DNA of 64,000 bases from Candidatus Amulumruptor caecigallinarius (GCA_944321825.1 CALUMU010000013.1:1-64000), one strand, 5' to 3'; shown: positions 1 to 8,194, numbered from the stretch's first letter. The notes: generated from the letters alone by a model not told the origin. Numbers and translations: made by a program.

Positions 1-144
1 ACATACCGCACTTATACCACCATTAAAAAGAACATCATTAGCAAGTATCCTACATTAGTAGATATTCTTAGATTTACTATTTTCTAATTACTATACTTAT
101 TATCTATTTCTACATATTGGAGCATGGAAAATTTACGTTTCCGA

Positions 145-1050
145 CTATACTTTAGAAATGACTGCTTCAAATTTGGATTTTAGTTCTGCTTCTAATTCTC
201 CTTTGGGAAGCAAGGACATTCTTTTCAGCAATATATTTGTCCTACGCCTTTCTTTGCGGTATGCAGTCTCGCCAAAATAATCTTTTAGACATTGGAGATA
301 ATAACCGTACTTGTCAGACAAGACAAATATATGCTTTTTTATATCATTTTCCAAACAACCCGTATAATCTACCGTATCATCAAAAACTATTTCATTAAAA
401 ATCTGTTTCATCAAACGCTTAAAGCGAGTATAGTGCAAGGGACTTAGCAAATTCTTTCCAGTAACATTTGTAAAGCCTAAACTTTTCAAATGCTTGCGTG
501 ATAGTTGGATTTCATAGCGCAATAAATTTGCAGGGATTCTATACCGCTCTTCTTTAGGTATACGATTCCTTTTTATTGTCTCAAATGTCTTATCATAGAA
601 TTTTATTACATATTCCGAAAACGTACATTTGCTTCCTTTGAATTTACTCGTTCCTTTTAAGGGAGACATTAAAATAAAAGGATGCAATTTATAAGAGTGC
701 AGAATTTTGAGATAACGTTCCACGTCTTTATCCATCTGAATATTTACTCCCAATTCTATACTAAAAACAACAAAACGATTTAAGGGGATTCCCACAATCT
801 CTGATAATTCGCGCAACACCTCTTTTGCTTCATCATAGGTAAATAGGGAATAATTATCTCCCTTTGCATACTTGTGTAAAGACCCTGCAATGTTTAATCT
901 TCTTCCCTTGTATTCAAACTTCAATTTTTTTATGGTCGAAGAATATATCAAACTTTCATCTTTGGCTACTCCTGATGGAGATAAGTCAAGACGCTCTCTT
1001 ACATCATCAAATTCTACGTCTTTTATATAGATTGTTATTCGGTCTATCAT
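145..1050 (-). CDS. Phage/plasmid replication protein, II/X-like
   Basis: The 301-residue protein resembles rolling-circle replication initiators of the filamentous-phage gene II/X type. The recognisable stretch is around residues 55-100, with GSLHKYAKGDNYSLFTYDE followed by a helix and then FSIELGVNIQM; a later LLRYEIQLSRK (about 183-193) fits the family's second conserved block. In that family the protein nicks the double-strand origin and stays bound through a tyrosine. It is the last gene of a minus-strand group that also holds an integrase, so a replicating integrative element or cryptic phage is a reasonable reading. Family recognition is from pattern memory and the catalytic tyrosine was not pinned down. 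Sequence left of position 145 shows no further gene. Confidence 0.55.
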   Translation of the reverse strand: MIDRITIYIKDVEFDDVRERLDLSPSGVAKDESLIYSSTIKKLKFEYKGRRLNIAGSLHKYAKGDNYSLFTYDEAKEVLRELSEIVGIPLNRFVVFSIELGVNIQMDKDVERYLKILHSYKLHPFILMSPLKGTSKFKGSKCTFSEYVIKFYDKTFETIKRNRIPKEERYRIPANLLRYEIQLSRKHLKSLGFTNVTGKNLLSPLHYTRFKRLMKQIFNEIVFDDTVDYTGCLENDIKKHIFVLSDKYGYYLQCLKDYFGETAYRKERRRTNILLKRMSLLPKGELEAELKSKFEAVISKV

Positions 1051-1108
1051 TGCTACGGTTATCTATAATATGAGTAAAGGTACGAAATAAATATGCCCAA
1101 ACTTATAT

Positions 1109-1714
1109 TCAACGTATCTTTTTCAGATTATCTAAAATATCTTTTAGCTCTAATAATTGAAACGCCATCCATACATTATTTGTCGGGAGGGTATTTGTTG
1201 AGGGTCTGCTTATTGATGATAATTTTCCATTGATAAAACACAATTCAAATACTTCATTCTTTTTAGAAAACTTATTGAAGAATACAACTTCATATCCTCT
1301 GTTACTAACATGGACTTTCTTTTTACCTAAACGTCGTGTAACATCTTCAACAGATTCCCCTATTGTGAAATAAGTAAAAACCAAATCTGCATCTATCTTT
1401 TCAATTGGTAGTTCTCGGATTTTTCTACTATTCAGTTCCGCTTTATATTTCTCCATCGTGTAATCACATATATCTGCGAATATGGTTGTGTCCCTTTTTC
1501 CGTCAGATATATAGATGCGCATTTCTTGCTTTCCTTCAATTACATAATGTTTTTCTTCTGACAACGGAGTCTTTGTAGTCCACACCAATATTGTGTCTCC
1601 TCCGTAAGCAGAGGTAGCTAAATTCTTAGAAGATTGTTGTCCAAACATTAAGTTAGGCTTAACTATGCCCGAAATAAAAAGGCTTGTAATAGTAAAAATA
1701 GCAAATCTCTTCAT
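1109..1714 (-). CDS. Hypothetical secreted protein
   Basis: This 201-residue protein starts with a signal peptide (MKRFAIFTITSLFISGIVK, followed by small residues and a likely cut after FGQ near residue 25). I do not recognise a domain in the mature part, which mixes beta-rich and charged stretches and ends in a leucine/lysine-rich helix. It lies between the replication protein and the nuclease-like protein, 34 bases after the latter, on the same strand, and has the same AT-rich composition. It is probably cargo of the integrated element acting in the periplasm or outer membrane. Confidence 0.6.
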   Translation of the reverse strand: MKRFAIFTITSLFISGIVKPNLMFGQQSSKNLATSAYGGDTILVWTTKTPLSEEKHYVIEGKQEMRIYISDGKRDTTIFADICDYTMEKYKAELNSRKIRELPIEKIDADLVFTYFTIGESVEDVTRRLGKKKVHVSNRGYEVVFFNKFSKKNEVFELCFINGKLSSISRPSTNTLPTNNVWMAFQLLELKDILDNLKKIR

Positions 1715-1748
1715 ATCAGATAATTAAATCAAGTAACATATTATATCT

Positions 1749-2480
1749 TTATTGTAGAGGAGCAATAGGTTCCATTATATGACATATAAAGATTATACCA
1801 TATATTTTACGTTCATCATGCCATTCATCTTTAGCTATCTCTGTAAGTCTATCACTACATTTCCATAAAACAATTAGATTGGGATTGATTTTCTTACGGC
1901 AAAAATCATTCTGTGCCGCTTTTATAGCTACGTCAATGTCTGATGTAATTATGTGTTTTGTTTTATGGGCATAAAGGACGATTGTTTCTATACAAACACG
2001 AATTATCGGTTTAGTATAAAAAGCTCTGTTTATCTTAACTTCTTGACCTATTCCACAGATTTGTCGGTATGCAGATTCCCAAAAACGAATACTGTCTTCC
2101 CTATATCTATCAAAAGGCAAAGACTGTTTATTGCTTTTCAATTCTATAAACAAATGATATTCATTCCGTTTGTTTACATTACATCGGCAATAATAATCAA
2201 CACGCCCAAAATGATTTTCCTTTCCGACTTTTCTTTCTATTGGATATTCAAGAATAAAACAGTCTGTATTTTTAGCTAAAGCAGGAATGATTATAGAGTG
2301 CATTTGCAATTCTCCAAAAGAGAATGTGGTATATCTCGTTTTTTCAATATAACTCTTTGCTGCTACTATACTATCACAAACAACATTTATCAGCAAGTCT
2401 GTAACAACCTGCTTGAACTGGAATTGACCTGTACGTTCTATACGAATGGTTTCCTCGGTATTTGGCACTCTTATTTCCAT
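1749..2480 (-). CDS. Hypothetical protein with PD-(D/E)XK-like motif
   Basis: The 243-residue protein is not one I recognise by name. It contains FGRVDYYC (Asp95) followed about 18 residues later by LFIELKSNK (Glu113, Lys115). This is the D...ExK spacing of PD-(D/E)XK nucleases, and a helix with conserved-looking Glu/Gln precedes it. Such folds occur in restriction enzymes, recombination nucleases and defence proteins. The gene starts 26 bases from a large palindrome at 2506-2618, so the palindrome lies in its leader or promoter. Nuclease activity is inference from the motif only. Confidence 0.5.
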   Translation of the reverse strand: MEIRVPNTEETIRIERTGQFQFKQVVTDLLINVVCDSIVAAKSYIEKTRYTTFSFGELQMHSIIIPALAKNTDCFILEYPIERKVGKENHFGRVDYYCRCNVNKRNEYHLFIELKSNKQSLPFDRYREDSIRFWESAYRQICGIGQEVKINRAFYTKPIIRVCIETIVLYAHKTKHIITSDIDVAIKAAQNDFCRKKINPNLIVLWKCSDRLTEIAKDEWHDERKIYGIIFICHIMEPIAPLQ

Positions 2481-2505
2481 AAAAAACGTGAGCTAAACTA
2501 CATTC

Positions 2506-2618
2506 GCTTCTAAGGTATCGCCAAACACCATTGCTGTCAAATGAGTAAAGCCCACGCCATGAGCATGGGCACTAACACTTTACTCTTGACAGCTTCAATT
2601 TTGGCGATTTTTAGAAGC
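2506..2618. repeat. Large imperfect palindrome (possible origin or recombination site)
   Basis: Four 8-base blocks pair in order with their complements. GCTTCTAA (2506-2513) pairs with 2611-2618, TCGCCAAA (2518-2525) with 2600-2607, GCTGTCAA (2533-2540) with 2586-2593, and GAGTAAAG (2543-2550) with 2578-2585. A GCCCA/TGGGC stem lies at the tip (2550-2570). The small bulges between blocks look like those of a structured origin or folded single-stranded site rather than a terminator. The surrounding 2481-3084 has no convincing gene. Confidence 0.7.
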
Positions 2619-3084
2619 AAGAATAAAAGCTAATGCTTTTAACCAATATGTATGTTATTCGTTACTGTCTGTTTCTTAATTATCCAATTTTGTTTCTGCA
2701 AAGGTACAAAAAAGATAAATCAGTTATCGGGATAAAGATAAAAAATATCTCACCTTATAGCTTATTTCTGCATTTAAGCGAACTACCACAAATCGCTAAA
2801 TTTCTATTTTTCATTTAATGGGGGGCTTGCTTTCTTGCCGTCCTATCTTTTCTGTCCTATGCCACTTAGCCATCTGTAAGGTTAAATATGTTTTTTATAC
2901 AACCGCATTTTTATGTCTATTTCTCTTGGTTGCTATGGGTAAGCATATATCTGTTATTTGTGTTATTCTCCTTCTGTTATAAGGACTTTCTATACATTTT
3001 GGCCACCTTTTATTTTATACTCCGCAAACACCCTAAATTTTAGTGTCTCAAAAATACGAAACCTTGCTTGCTATGGGTTTTATA

Positions 3085-3118
3085 CAAAAATGAGAGGACG
3101 CAATAATACGACCTCTCA
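3085..3118 (-). terminator. Terminator after xis/int
   Basis: On the minus strand GAGAGG (3112-3117) pairs with CCTCTC (3092-3097) and is followed by ATTTTTG. It lies just beyond the stop codon of the excisionase-like gene, so it would end the int-xis transcript. Confidence 0.5.
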
Positions 3119-3139
3119 CTATGGTTATTCTATTTGCAA

Positions 3140-3376
3140 TTACAATTTCACCAAACACTTTCTTATAAGTTCGTTCACTCTGTCCTTCTGATAAGAGCAA
3201 CAGTTACTCTGCTTCAAGAACTCGACCACATCCGCCACACGATACCGAATTGTCTTTGGACTAACTTTGTAATACATCAGCTTCCCTTCGGAACGGTAAT
3301 TTTGTAATGTGCGTTTGCTTACCCTTAATATGGTGGCAACATCTTCGGAAGTCAAAAACAAATTTGAATTATCCAT
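3140..3376 (-). CDS. Excisionase-like helix-turn-helix protein
   Basis: This 78-residue protein has a MerR-like/HTH_17 winged helix near its N-terminus: LTSEDVATILRVSKRTLQNY, then a basic wing (RSEGKLMYYKVSPKTIRYRVADVVEFL). In Bacteroidetes mobile elements such proteins act as excisionases or directionality factors for the adjacent tyrosine recombinase, or as small regulators. Its start overlaps the integrase stop by 8 bases, so the two are translated from one mRNA and probably function together. Confidence 0.75.
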   Translation of the reverse strand: MDNSNLFLTSEDVATILRVSKRTLQNYRSEGKLMYYKVSPKTIRYRVADVVEFLKQSNCCSYQKDRVNELIRKCLVKL

Positions 3377-4610
3377 GATACAATCTGTTTAAGCAATTCA
3401 CAACTTCATTCTTTTTACTATCAACCACCTTTGCGTAAATTTGGGTTACTTTTATATCGCTGTGACCAAGCATCTCTTTTATTACGGGCAAAGGTATATC
3501 ACTTGTCAGCAATGCCGTTGCATACGAATGTCGTCCGACATGGGTGGATAAGTTCTTTTCTATGCCTACTTTGTCGGCAATACGTTTTAGCTGTTTATTG
3601 ATTATTGCGGTCGCAGAACTTATAGCATTTAAGGTATCCTGCGCCGTAGCGTTATCAACATCCACTTTCAAAATATTAAATACATAATTATTGGGGAGTA
3701 TCTGTCCACCGTTATTTTCAACGATTGCGCATCTTTTGTCCAACACCGCCTTTACAAAGTCATTCATCGGAACAACCAAAGGTTTTTCCGTTTTACGCAT
3801 ACGGATTGATATTTTATCACTGGCTACATTCTTCCATTTCAAAGTAAGTATGTCAGATATTCTAATGCCTGTATAACATTCAAACAAGAATAATTCCCGT
3901 GCATCGTATAACGGACTTTGTAACCGCAATTTCAAATCTTGGATTTTACGGATTTCGTCTATTTCCAAATACGTTCTCTCTGTCTGTTCGCGCTTGAATT
4001 TTATTTTGCGGAACGGATTACCCGTTTCATCCATATCATAATTGCGATAAATATCCCCGACCAATTTTGCCAATGCCTTTAAATTGACAGTAGAGGTATT
4101 TCTATTATTGCCAATATGGTTCATCAAGTAATTCTCATACTCCTTAATGAAATCCAATGATATGGACTTTATCGGTAAAGTTTCCTTGCCGACATATTGG
4201 CGCAATTTCTTAATGACTGACTTGTATTTCTTGTACGTGGCGTGTTTTTGGTTCTTGCGGAGGTTTTCAATATACTTCTCGGCATACTCAAACAAATCAA
4301 ATGATGTTCTATCGTTGATTTTGTTTCTGATTGTTTCTATGCTTACAGAGTCATCTTTTAAAGACAGCAAACAAGTCTCTTTTTCCAGTTCGGCTTTTCT
4401 TTGCGAGATAACGGCATTTAGTGCCACAGCGTTGGGATGCTGCTTTTTCACGCATTGCTCTTTTTCATCCCAATAATCGGGTGAAACGTGCAATAATGTT
4501 TTATAGGTGACTTTTCTGTCTTTGGTGATGCGCAAACATACTGGAGCTTCATTTGTGGACTTCGATAACTTCTCCCGTCTGATTACTACCTTGAATTTTG
4601 CTACGGTCAT
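3369..4610 (-). CDS. Tyrosine recombinase / integrase
   Basis: This is a site-specific recombinase of the phage integrase family. The preferred start at 4610 (MTVAKFKVVIRREK) gives 413 residues, a normal length for Bacteroidetes integrases; the reading frame continues upstream to 4676, but the extra residues look unlike the family. An N-terminal arm-binding domain is followed by a SAM-like core-binding domain (roughly 90-200) and the catalytic domain. That domain shows the Arg in YTGIRISDILTLKW, the HxGRH box in STHVGRHSYA, and the tyrosine in VTQIYAKV. It is expected to integrate and excise the surrounding element. The element's ends are not resolved. Confidence 0.9.
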   Translation of the reverse strand: MTVAKFKVVIRREKLSKSTNEAPVCLRITKDRKVTYKTLLHVSPDYWDEKEQCVKKQHPNAVALNAVISQRKAELEKETCLLSLKDDSVSIETIRNKINDRTSFDLFEYAEKYIENLRKNQKHATYKKYKSVIKKLRQYVGKETLPIKSISLDFIKEYENYLMNHIGNNRNTSTVNLKALAKLVGDIYRNYDMDETGNPFRKIKFKREQTERTYLEIDEIRKIQDLKLRLQSPLYDARELFLFECYTGIRISDILTLKWKNVASDKISIRMRKTEKPLVVPMNDFVKAVLDKRCAIVENNGGQILPNNYVFNILKVDVDNATAQDTLNAISSATAIINKQLKRIADKVGIEKNLSTHVGRHSYATALLTSDIPLPVIKEMLGHSDIKVTQIYAKVVDSKKNEVVNCLNRLYHG

Positions 4611-4666
4611 TTCTACTTTAATTTTATTCGGTTCGACATTCGTTTTTTTTTGCTTGCAAGCTACGG

Positions 4667-4688
4667 GGTAAAACATTGGTAAAACATT
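4667..4688. repeat. Tandem 11-bp direct repeat beside the integrase start
   Basis: GGTAAAACATT occurs twice head to tail (4667-4677, 4678-4688) in the integrase leader. Its position suits arm-type integrase sites or an operator; no function is proven. The rest of 4689-4924 shows no gene. It contains one hairpin at 4847-4872 (GCTGCTGAC with GTCGGCAGC) followed by a T-containing stretch, which could be a terminator. Confidence 0.4.
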
Positions 4689-4995
4689 TGCGCCCCGTTT
4701 TCTGTGAATAATGGAAATAAGAATGAAAGTTCCAAATCACAAATAGTCGCACAAGAAACTGAAAATCAGCAACCAAATTATTTTAGTTAAAAAATGCCGG
4801 AAAATGGAAGCAACCTGTATTAGAACTGGTGGCACCACATCGCAAGGCTGCTGACTCTCACGGGTCGGCAGCCGTTGTTTTAAGCTTGTTTAGTCCCGCA
4901 TAAGCAGTGTGGTCAGCCGTCGGACTAATTGCGGGTCAGTAGAAAATTCGGGTTGGTGAGCGTGGTGGGCAGCCGTATAATGCTTACCTTTGGGT

Positions 4996-5346
4996 ATGGA
5001 AACAACAGATCTGCTACGGGAACTTCTGCCCTCGGAGATAGTCGACAACTTTGACATAGTCCGTTTCGAGAAGACAGAAGAACGGTTCGACATATGGTTT
5101 GACGAGAAGAAAATCCAGGAAGAATCCGACGCCGAGAATGAGGACATCATAGCATACGGCTTCGGTGATTACAAAGTCATTCAAGATTTCCCCTTGCGTG
5201 GGCGGTTCACACACCTGCATCTTCGCAAACGCAAATGGCTCGACAAAAGCACAGGAGAGATATTCTCCTACAGCATAGACACCTCCGAATATGAAGGGAC
5301 GCGGCTCAATGCGGAGTTCGTGGATTTTTTAAAAGAGGACTGTTGA
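4996..5346 (+). CDS. IS transposase, N-terminal frame
   Basis: The 116-residue protein (METTDLLRELLP...) matches the small N-terminal region protein that precedes ISAon1-type transposases. It has FTHLHLRKRKW (about 72-82) and presumably binds the IS ends. ATG at 4996 is preferred over TTG at 4990. A Bacteroidetes -7 box TACCTTTG (4985-4992) lies only 3 bases upstream, so the mRNA may be nearly leaderless. The frame ends at 5346 just after T6A4 (5325-5334), and the second frame lies in +1 relative to it. Confidence 0.8.
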   Translation: METTDLLRELLPSEIVDNFDIVRFEKTEERFDIWFDEKKIQEESDAENEDIIAYGFGDYKVIQDFPLRGRFTHLHLRKRKWLDKSTGEIFSYSIDTSEYEGTRLNAEFVDFLKEDC

Positions 5347-5380
5347 GACCACGACCATACCCATAGTCACCATAGCCGGA

Positions 5381-6325
5381 TTGCACGGGGTCAATGGCCG
5401 GTCATTCACCAGGTTGTACAAGGAGAGGCTGAGCGGTTACAGGGAATGGAAGCAACCGGCCCACGCGGAGGAATATGTGCTGCACGGTTCCAATATCGGA
5501 GAAGACCTGAGCATAGACGAGACCTCGCTCAGCAACGGAGAGGTCTGTACAGTGGTGACCAATAAAGCCGCCAAGGGACGCAAGGGAGCGCTGGTGGCAA
5601 TGGTCAGGGGCGTCGCAAGCGACAACGTGATCGAGAAGCTGGGACTGCTCGGACTGTCAAGGCGGCGTAAAGTGAAGACAGTGACAGCGGATTTGTCCGG
5701 CTCCATGAAATACATTGCCTCCAAAGCGTTTCCCTCGGCGCAACAGGTCAGCGACCGCTTCCACGTGCAGCAGCTGATGAGCCGGGCCATTGATGACATG
5801 CGCATCGAGTTGCGATGGGACGTGATCAAGGCCGAGAATGAGCGTATCAGGACCTGCCGGCAACAGAAATTGCAATACCGTCCGAAGATTGAAGCCAACG
5901 GAGAGACGCTCCGTCAGATCATGGCCCGTTCAAAACATATCATGACGCGCGACATGTCCAAATGGAACGACACCCAACGCAAACGCGCCGAAATACTTTT
6001 TGGGCGTTATCCCCGGCTTGAAACTGCGTACAATCTGTCGATGAAACTGACAGGCATCTATAACGAGCGGATAACGGCACCCGTCGCAAGGCTCAAACTG
6101 GCCCGATGGTATGACGAACTTGAACGCTTCGACCCGGTCCGGTTCAAAACCGTCATTGATACTTTTACAACACACAGTGACACTATTACCAATTACTTCA
6201 ACTACAGACTCACAAATGCCTCTGCCGAATCTTTCAATGCTAAAATCAAGGATTTGCGCAGACAGTTCCGTGGAATCAATGACACCGCTTTCTTCCTCTT
6301 CAGGCTAAGCGCATTATACGGTTAG
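5381..6325 (+). CDS. IS transposase, DDE catalytic frame
   Basis: The 314-residue frame carries the DDE transposase core. The first Asp is in LSIDETSLSN, the second in VTADLSGSM followed by DRFHVQQL, and the Glu is in NASAESFNAKIKDLRRQFRG near the end. The nominal start is TTG, but the frame is open back to 5333, inside the end of the N-terminal frame. A single protein of about 440 residues made by frameshifting or slippage at T6A4 would match the usual size of ISL3-type transposases. It would move the element described at 4933-6362. Confidence 0.85.
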   Translation: MHGVNGRSFTRLYKERLSGYREWKQPAHAEEYVLHGSNIGEDLSIDETSLSNGEVCTVVTNKAAKGRKGALVAMVRGVASDNVIEKLGLLGLSRRRKVKTVTADLSGSMKYIASKAFPSAQQVSDRFHVQQLMSRAIDDMRIELRWDVIKAENERIRTCRQQKLQYRPKIEANGETLRQIMARSKHIMTRDMSKWNDTQRKRAEILFGRYPRLETAYNLSMKLTGIYNERITAPVARLKLARWYDELERFDPVRFKTVIDTFTTHSDTITNYFNYRLTNASAESFNAKIKDLRRQFRGINDTAFFLFRLSALYG

Positions 6326-6528
6326 CCCACCACGCTCACCAACCGGAAATTTCTACTGACCCCTAATTGCAAAAAAAAGCAGTATAAATTTAGGGTCAGC
6401 GGACAGGAACAGTGGATAAGAACACCTTATTATATAGTATAAGCATAGCCCATACTTATGGTATCTGATATGTTAGAGTTTGCTTTGAGAAAGTGGTGGT
6501 TCTATTGTTGTTCCTTGCAGAAAAGTAG

Positions 6529-6536
6529 TACATTTG
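6529..6536 (+). promoter_or_regulatory. Promoter of the WG-repeat gene group
   Basis: TACATTTG matches the Bacteroidetes -7 box, with TTG (6508-6510) 18 bases upstream as a -33 element. It would drive the gene at 6790 through a leader of about 245 bases that contains the inverted repeat at 6633-6739. Confidence 0.55.
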
Positions 6537-6632
6537 CAGTGTAAACAATTAAATGAATTGCTAATGAAGTAGAAGTTTAACAAGACATATTATAAGAAGA
6601 AGTGTTTGCTTCTTGCTTGATGTATTCTGAAA

Positions 6633-6739
6633 ATCGCCAATTCCAACAGGATATAACCATCATAAGCAGGTAAGTGAATGCTCATCATACCATCAGGTGT
6701 GAGTTTTCCTTGTTTGCATGGTTATAGGTGTTTGGCGAT
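6633..6739. repeat. Inverted repeat related to the palindrome at 2506-2618
   Basis: ATCGCCAA (6633-6640) pairs with 6732-6739 and TATAACCAT (6652-6660) pairs with 6718-6726. The right arm read on the minus strand (6740-6727) is TATCGCCAAACACC, identical to 2516-2529 of the large palindrome. The two sites therefore look related and lie on either side of the integrase. The stretch 6364-6789 has no gene. Confidence 0.6.
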
Positions 6740-6789
6740 ATCTTCTGATACACATTCAAGGTTAAGCCTGCACCTTTTCTTTTTGTGGT

Positions 6790-7431
6790 ATGGCTACAAA
6801 AAGGCATCAGATGGACAAGGACTATATTATTTTTCAAGAAAATGGTTTGTTTGGCGCAAAGAACCAAAGAGGAGAAATTATTATTCAACCTCAATACATG
6901 GAAATGCAACCATTCAGTTGTGGTCTGTCATTGGTCAGAAACCATCAATATCAATATGCTTACATTGATATATGGAATAGGCAAATAATACCCTTTGGCA
7001 AATATATTTGGTGCGACCCTCAATTTACAAACAATTATACACGAGTTAAATTAAAAGATAATGTACACTGGGGAATAATTGACAATATGGGAAAAATAAC
7101 CATTTATCCAAATCTTGATTATATAGCCCCACTTGAATCATTTGGAAATTATGATGCCATCAAATTTACAGGAAAATACAAAGGGAAAAGAGTTGAATAT
7201 ATAATAGACCATTTAGCAAAAGTAAACTTACCAATTGATTTTGAATTTATGCCTGACTTTGAGTTGGAAGAAACTTTACCATCAGAGCAATCAAATATGA
7301 AGAAAAGGAGTATTATCTACACTTCTGATGATAACTTTAATGATTCTTCATGGAATGATAAAGAGGATTGGGAAGACCAAAGGCTTGATGCTTTTGAAGG
7401 TGATGAAAGTAATTATTGGAATATAGATTAA
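6790..7431 (+). CDS. WG-repeat protein
   Basis: The 213-residue protein has WG/KWG-type repeats: ENGLFGAKNQRGEIIIQPQY, then YAYIDIWNRQIIPFGKY, then VHWGIIDNMGKITIYPNL. These are short beta repeats with the pattern 'G..d..G...i.P.y'. The C-terminal 60 residues are acidic and probably disordered. No signal peptide is visible. WG-repeat proteins are common in Bacteroidetes, often in accessory regions, and their function is mostly unknown. The next gene follows after 10 bases, so they are likely co-transcribed. Confidence 0.7.
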   Translation: MATKRHQMDKDYIIFQENGLFGAKNQRGEIIIQPQYMEMQPFSCGLSLVRNHQYQYAYIDIWNRQIIPFGKYIWCDPQFTNNYTRVKLKDNVHWGIIDNMGKITIYPNLDYIAPLESFGNYDAIKFTGKYKGKRVEYIIDHLAKVNLPIDFEFMPDFELEETLPSEQSNMKKRSIIYTSDDNFNDSSWNDKEDWEDQRLDAFEGDESNYWNID

Positions 7432-7441
7432 TGAAGAAATA

Positions 7442-7777
7442 ATGAAAGCTTTATATTATATCAATGGAAAACAAGTAGATATTAATACTTATTATTCTGC
7501 TTCAAGTTCAGATTTTATAAGAAAGCATTTATGGAAGTCATGTATATTTTATTATAAATCCCATCCAAATGAGTTTGAATTTATTGCAAGATTTTCTGAT
7601 GAAAAACACTTGGCTCTTTCTTTAATGGAAGCCTACGAAAGAACAGATGATTACAAGGAGCAGATGAAGAAAATAAATAGTAATGATAAAGGATGTCTTT
7701 TAATCTTTCTATTGATTTTTGGATTTCTTATTCTGGTTTTGCCTTTAATTTTATTATTCACAGGTGCTTTAGATTAA
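7442..7777 (+). CDS. Small membrane protein, hypothetical
   Basis: This 111-residue protein has a soluble N-terminal part (including HLWKSCIFYYKSHPNEFEF) and one strong C-terminal transmembrane helix (CLLIFLLIFGFLILVLPLIL). This suggests a tail-anchored inner-membrane protein. I do not recognise the family. It lies tightly between the WG-repeat gene and the protease-like gene. Confidence 0.55.
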   Translation: MKALYYINGKQVDINTYYSASSSDFIRKHLWKSCIFYYKSHPNEFEFIARFSDEKHLALSLMEAYERTDDYKEQMKKINSNDKGCLLIFLLIFGFLILVLPLILLFTGALD

Positions 7778-7784
7778 ATTGATT

Positions 7785-8194
7785 ATGGAATTTCCACTAA
7801 CACTTGGCTTGCAAAAGACAGGCTTACCACTGATTATAACATCAGGAAAGCTAAAGAACCTGTGTTTTCTTATAGACACAGGAGCAACAAATAACATTCT
7901 ATTTACCTATGTATATGAACACTTTAAAGATGAATTTAGAGTGTTGGAAGATAAACAAAGAATCATGGGGATAGAGGGAGAATACAAAGAAACTCCTGTA
8001 ATTGAAGCTACGTTCAACTTCGAAGGAACTGATTATACTTCTATTTTCTCTGTATTTGACGGCTCAGATGCTATAAGGCAAGGCAGGTACAAGAAGAAAC
8101 AGGGGTGCAAATTCATGGTATTCTAAGTGTTGGCTTTCTTGTAAAGAACAAATGGATTCTTGATTTTGATAAACTGGTAATAACAACTGATTAA
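7785..8194 (+). pseudogene. Frameshifted retropepsin-like aspartic protease
   Basis: The N-terminal half has the aspartic protease signature FLIDTGATNNIL in a beta-rich context, typical of small bacterial retropepsin-like proteins. The frame then runs off into RYKKKQGCKFMVF and stops at 8126. From about 8084 the other frame continues the family: QEETGVQIHGILSVGFL, then WILDFDKLVI, to a stop at 8194. A single-base indel between about 8078 and 8090 explains this. Start ATG 7785 is preferred to TTG 7779. Unless the sequence is wrong, the gene is inactive or makes a truncated product. Confidence 0.7.

Larger units (their letters stand above)
4933..6362 (+). mobile_element. Complete insertion sequence, ISAon1/ISL3-like
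   Basis: The element is 1,430 bp. Its terminal inverted repeats of about 51-52 bp (left 4933-4983, right 6311-6362) both begin GGGTCAGTAGAAA and share GGTTGGTGAGCGTGGTGGGC. It is flanked by a perfect 8-bp direct repeat CTAATTGC (4925-4932 and 6363-6370), the target duplication length expected for ISL3-type elements. The ends, duplication and both reading frames are intact, so the insertion looks recent. GC content is clearly higher than in the AT-rich DNA around it. Confidence 0.9.

Noticed and set aside
2506-2618. Simple transcription terminator
   Set aside because: The palindrome is too long and bulged, lies upstream of the gene it adjoins and has no T-run; a terminator role was not preferred.
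2506-2618. Retron or CRISPR component
   Set aside because: No reverse transcriptase, cas gene or regularly spaced direct repeats are present nearby.
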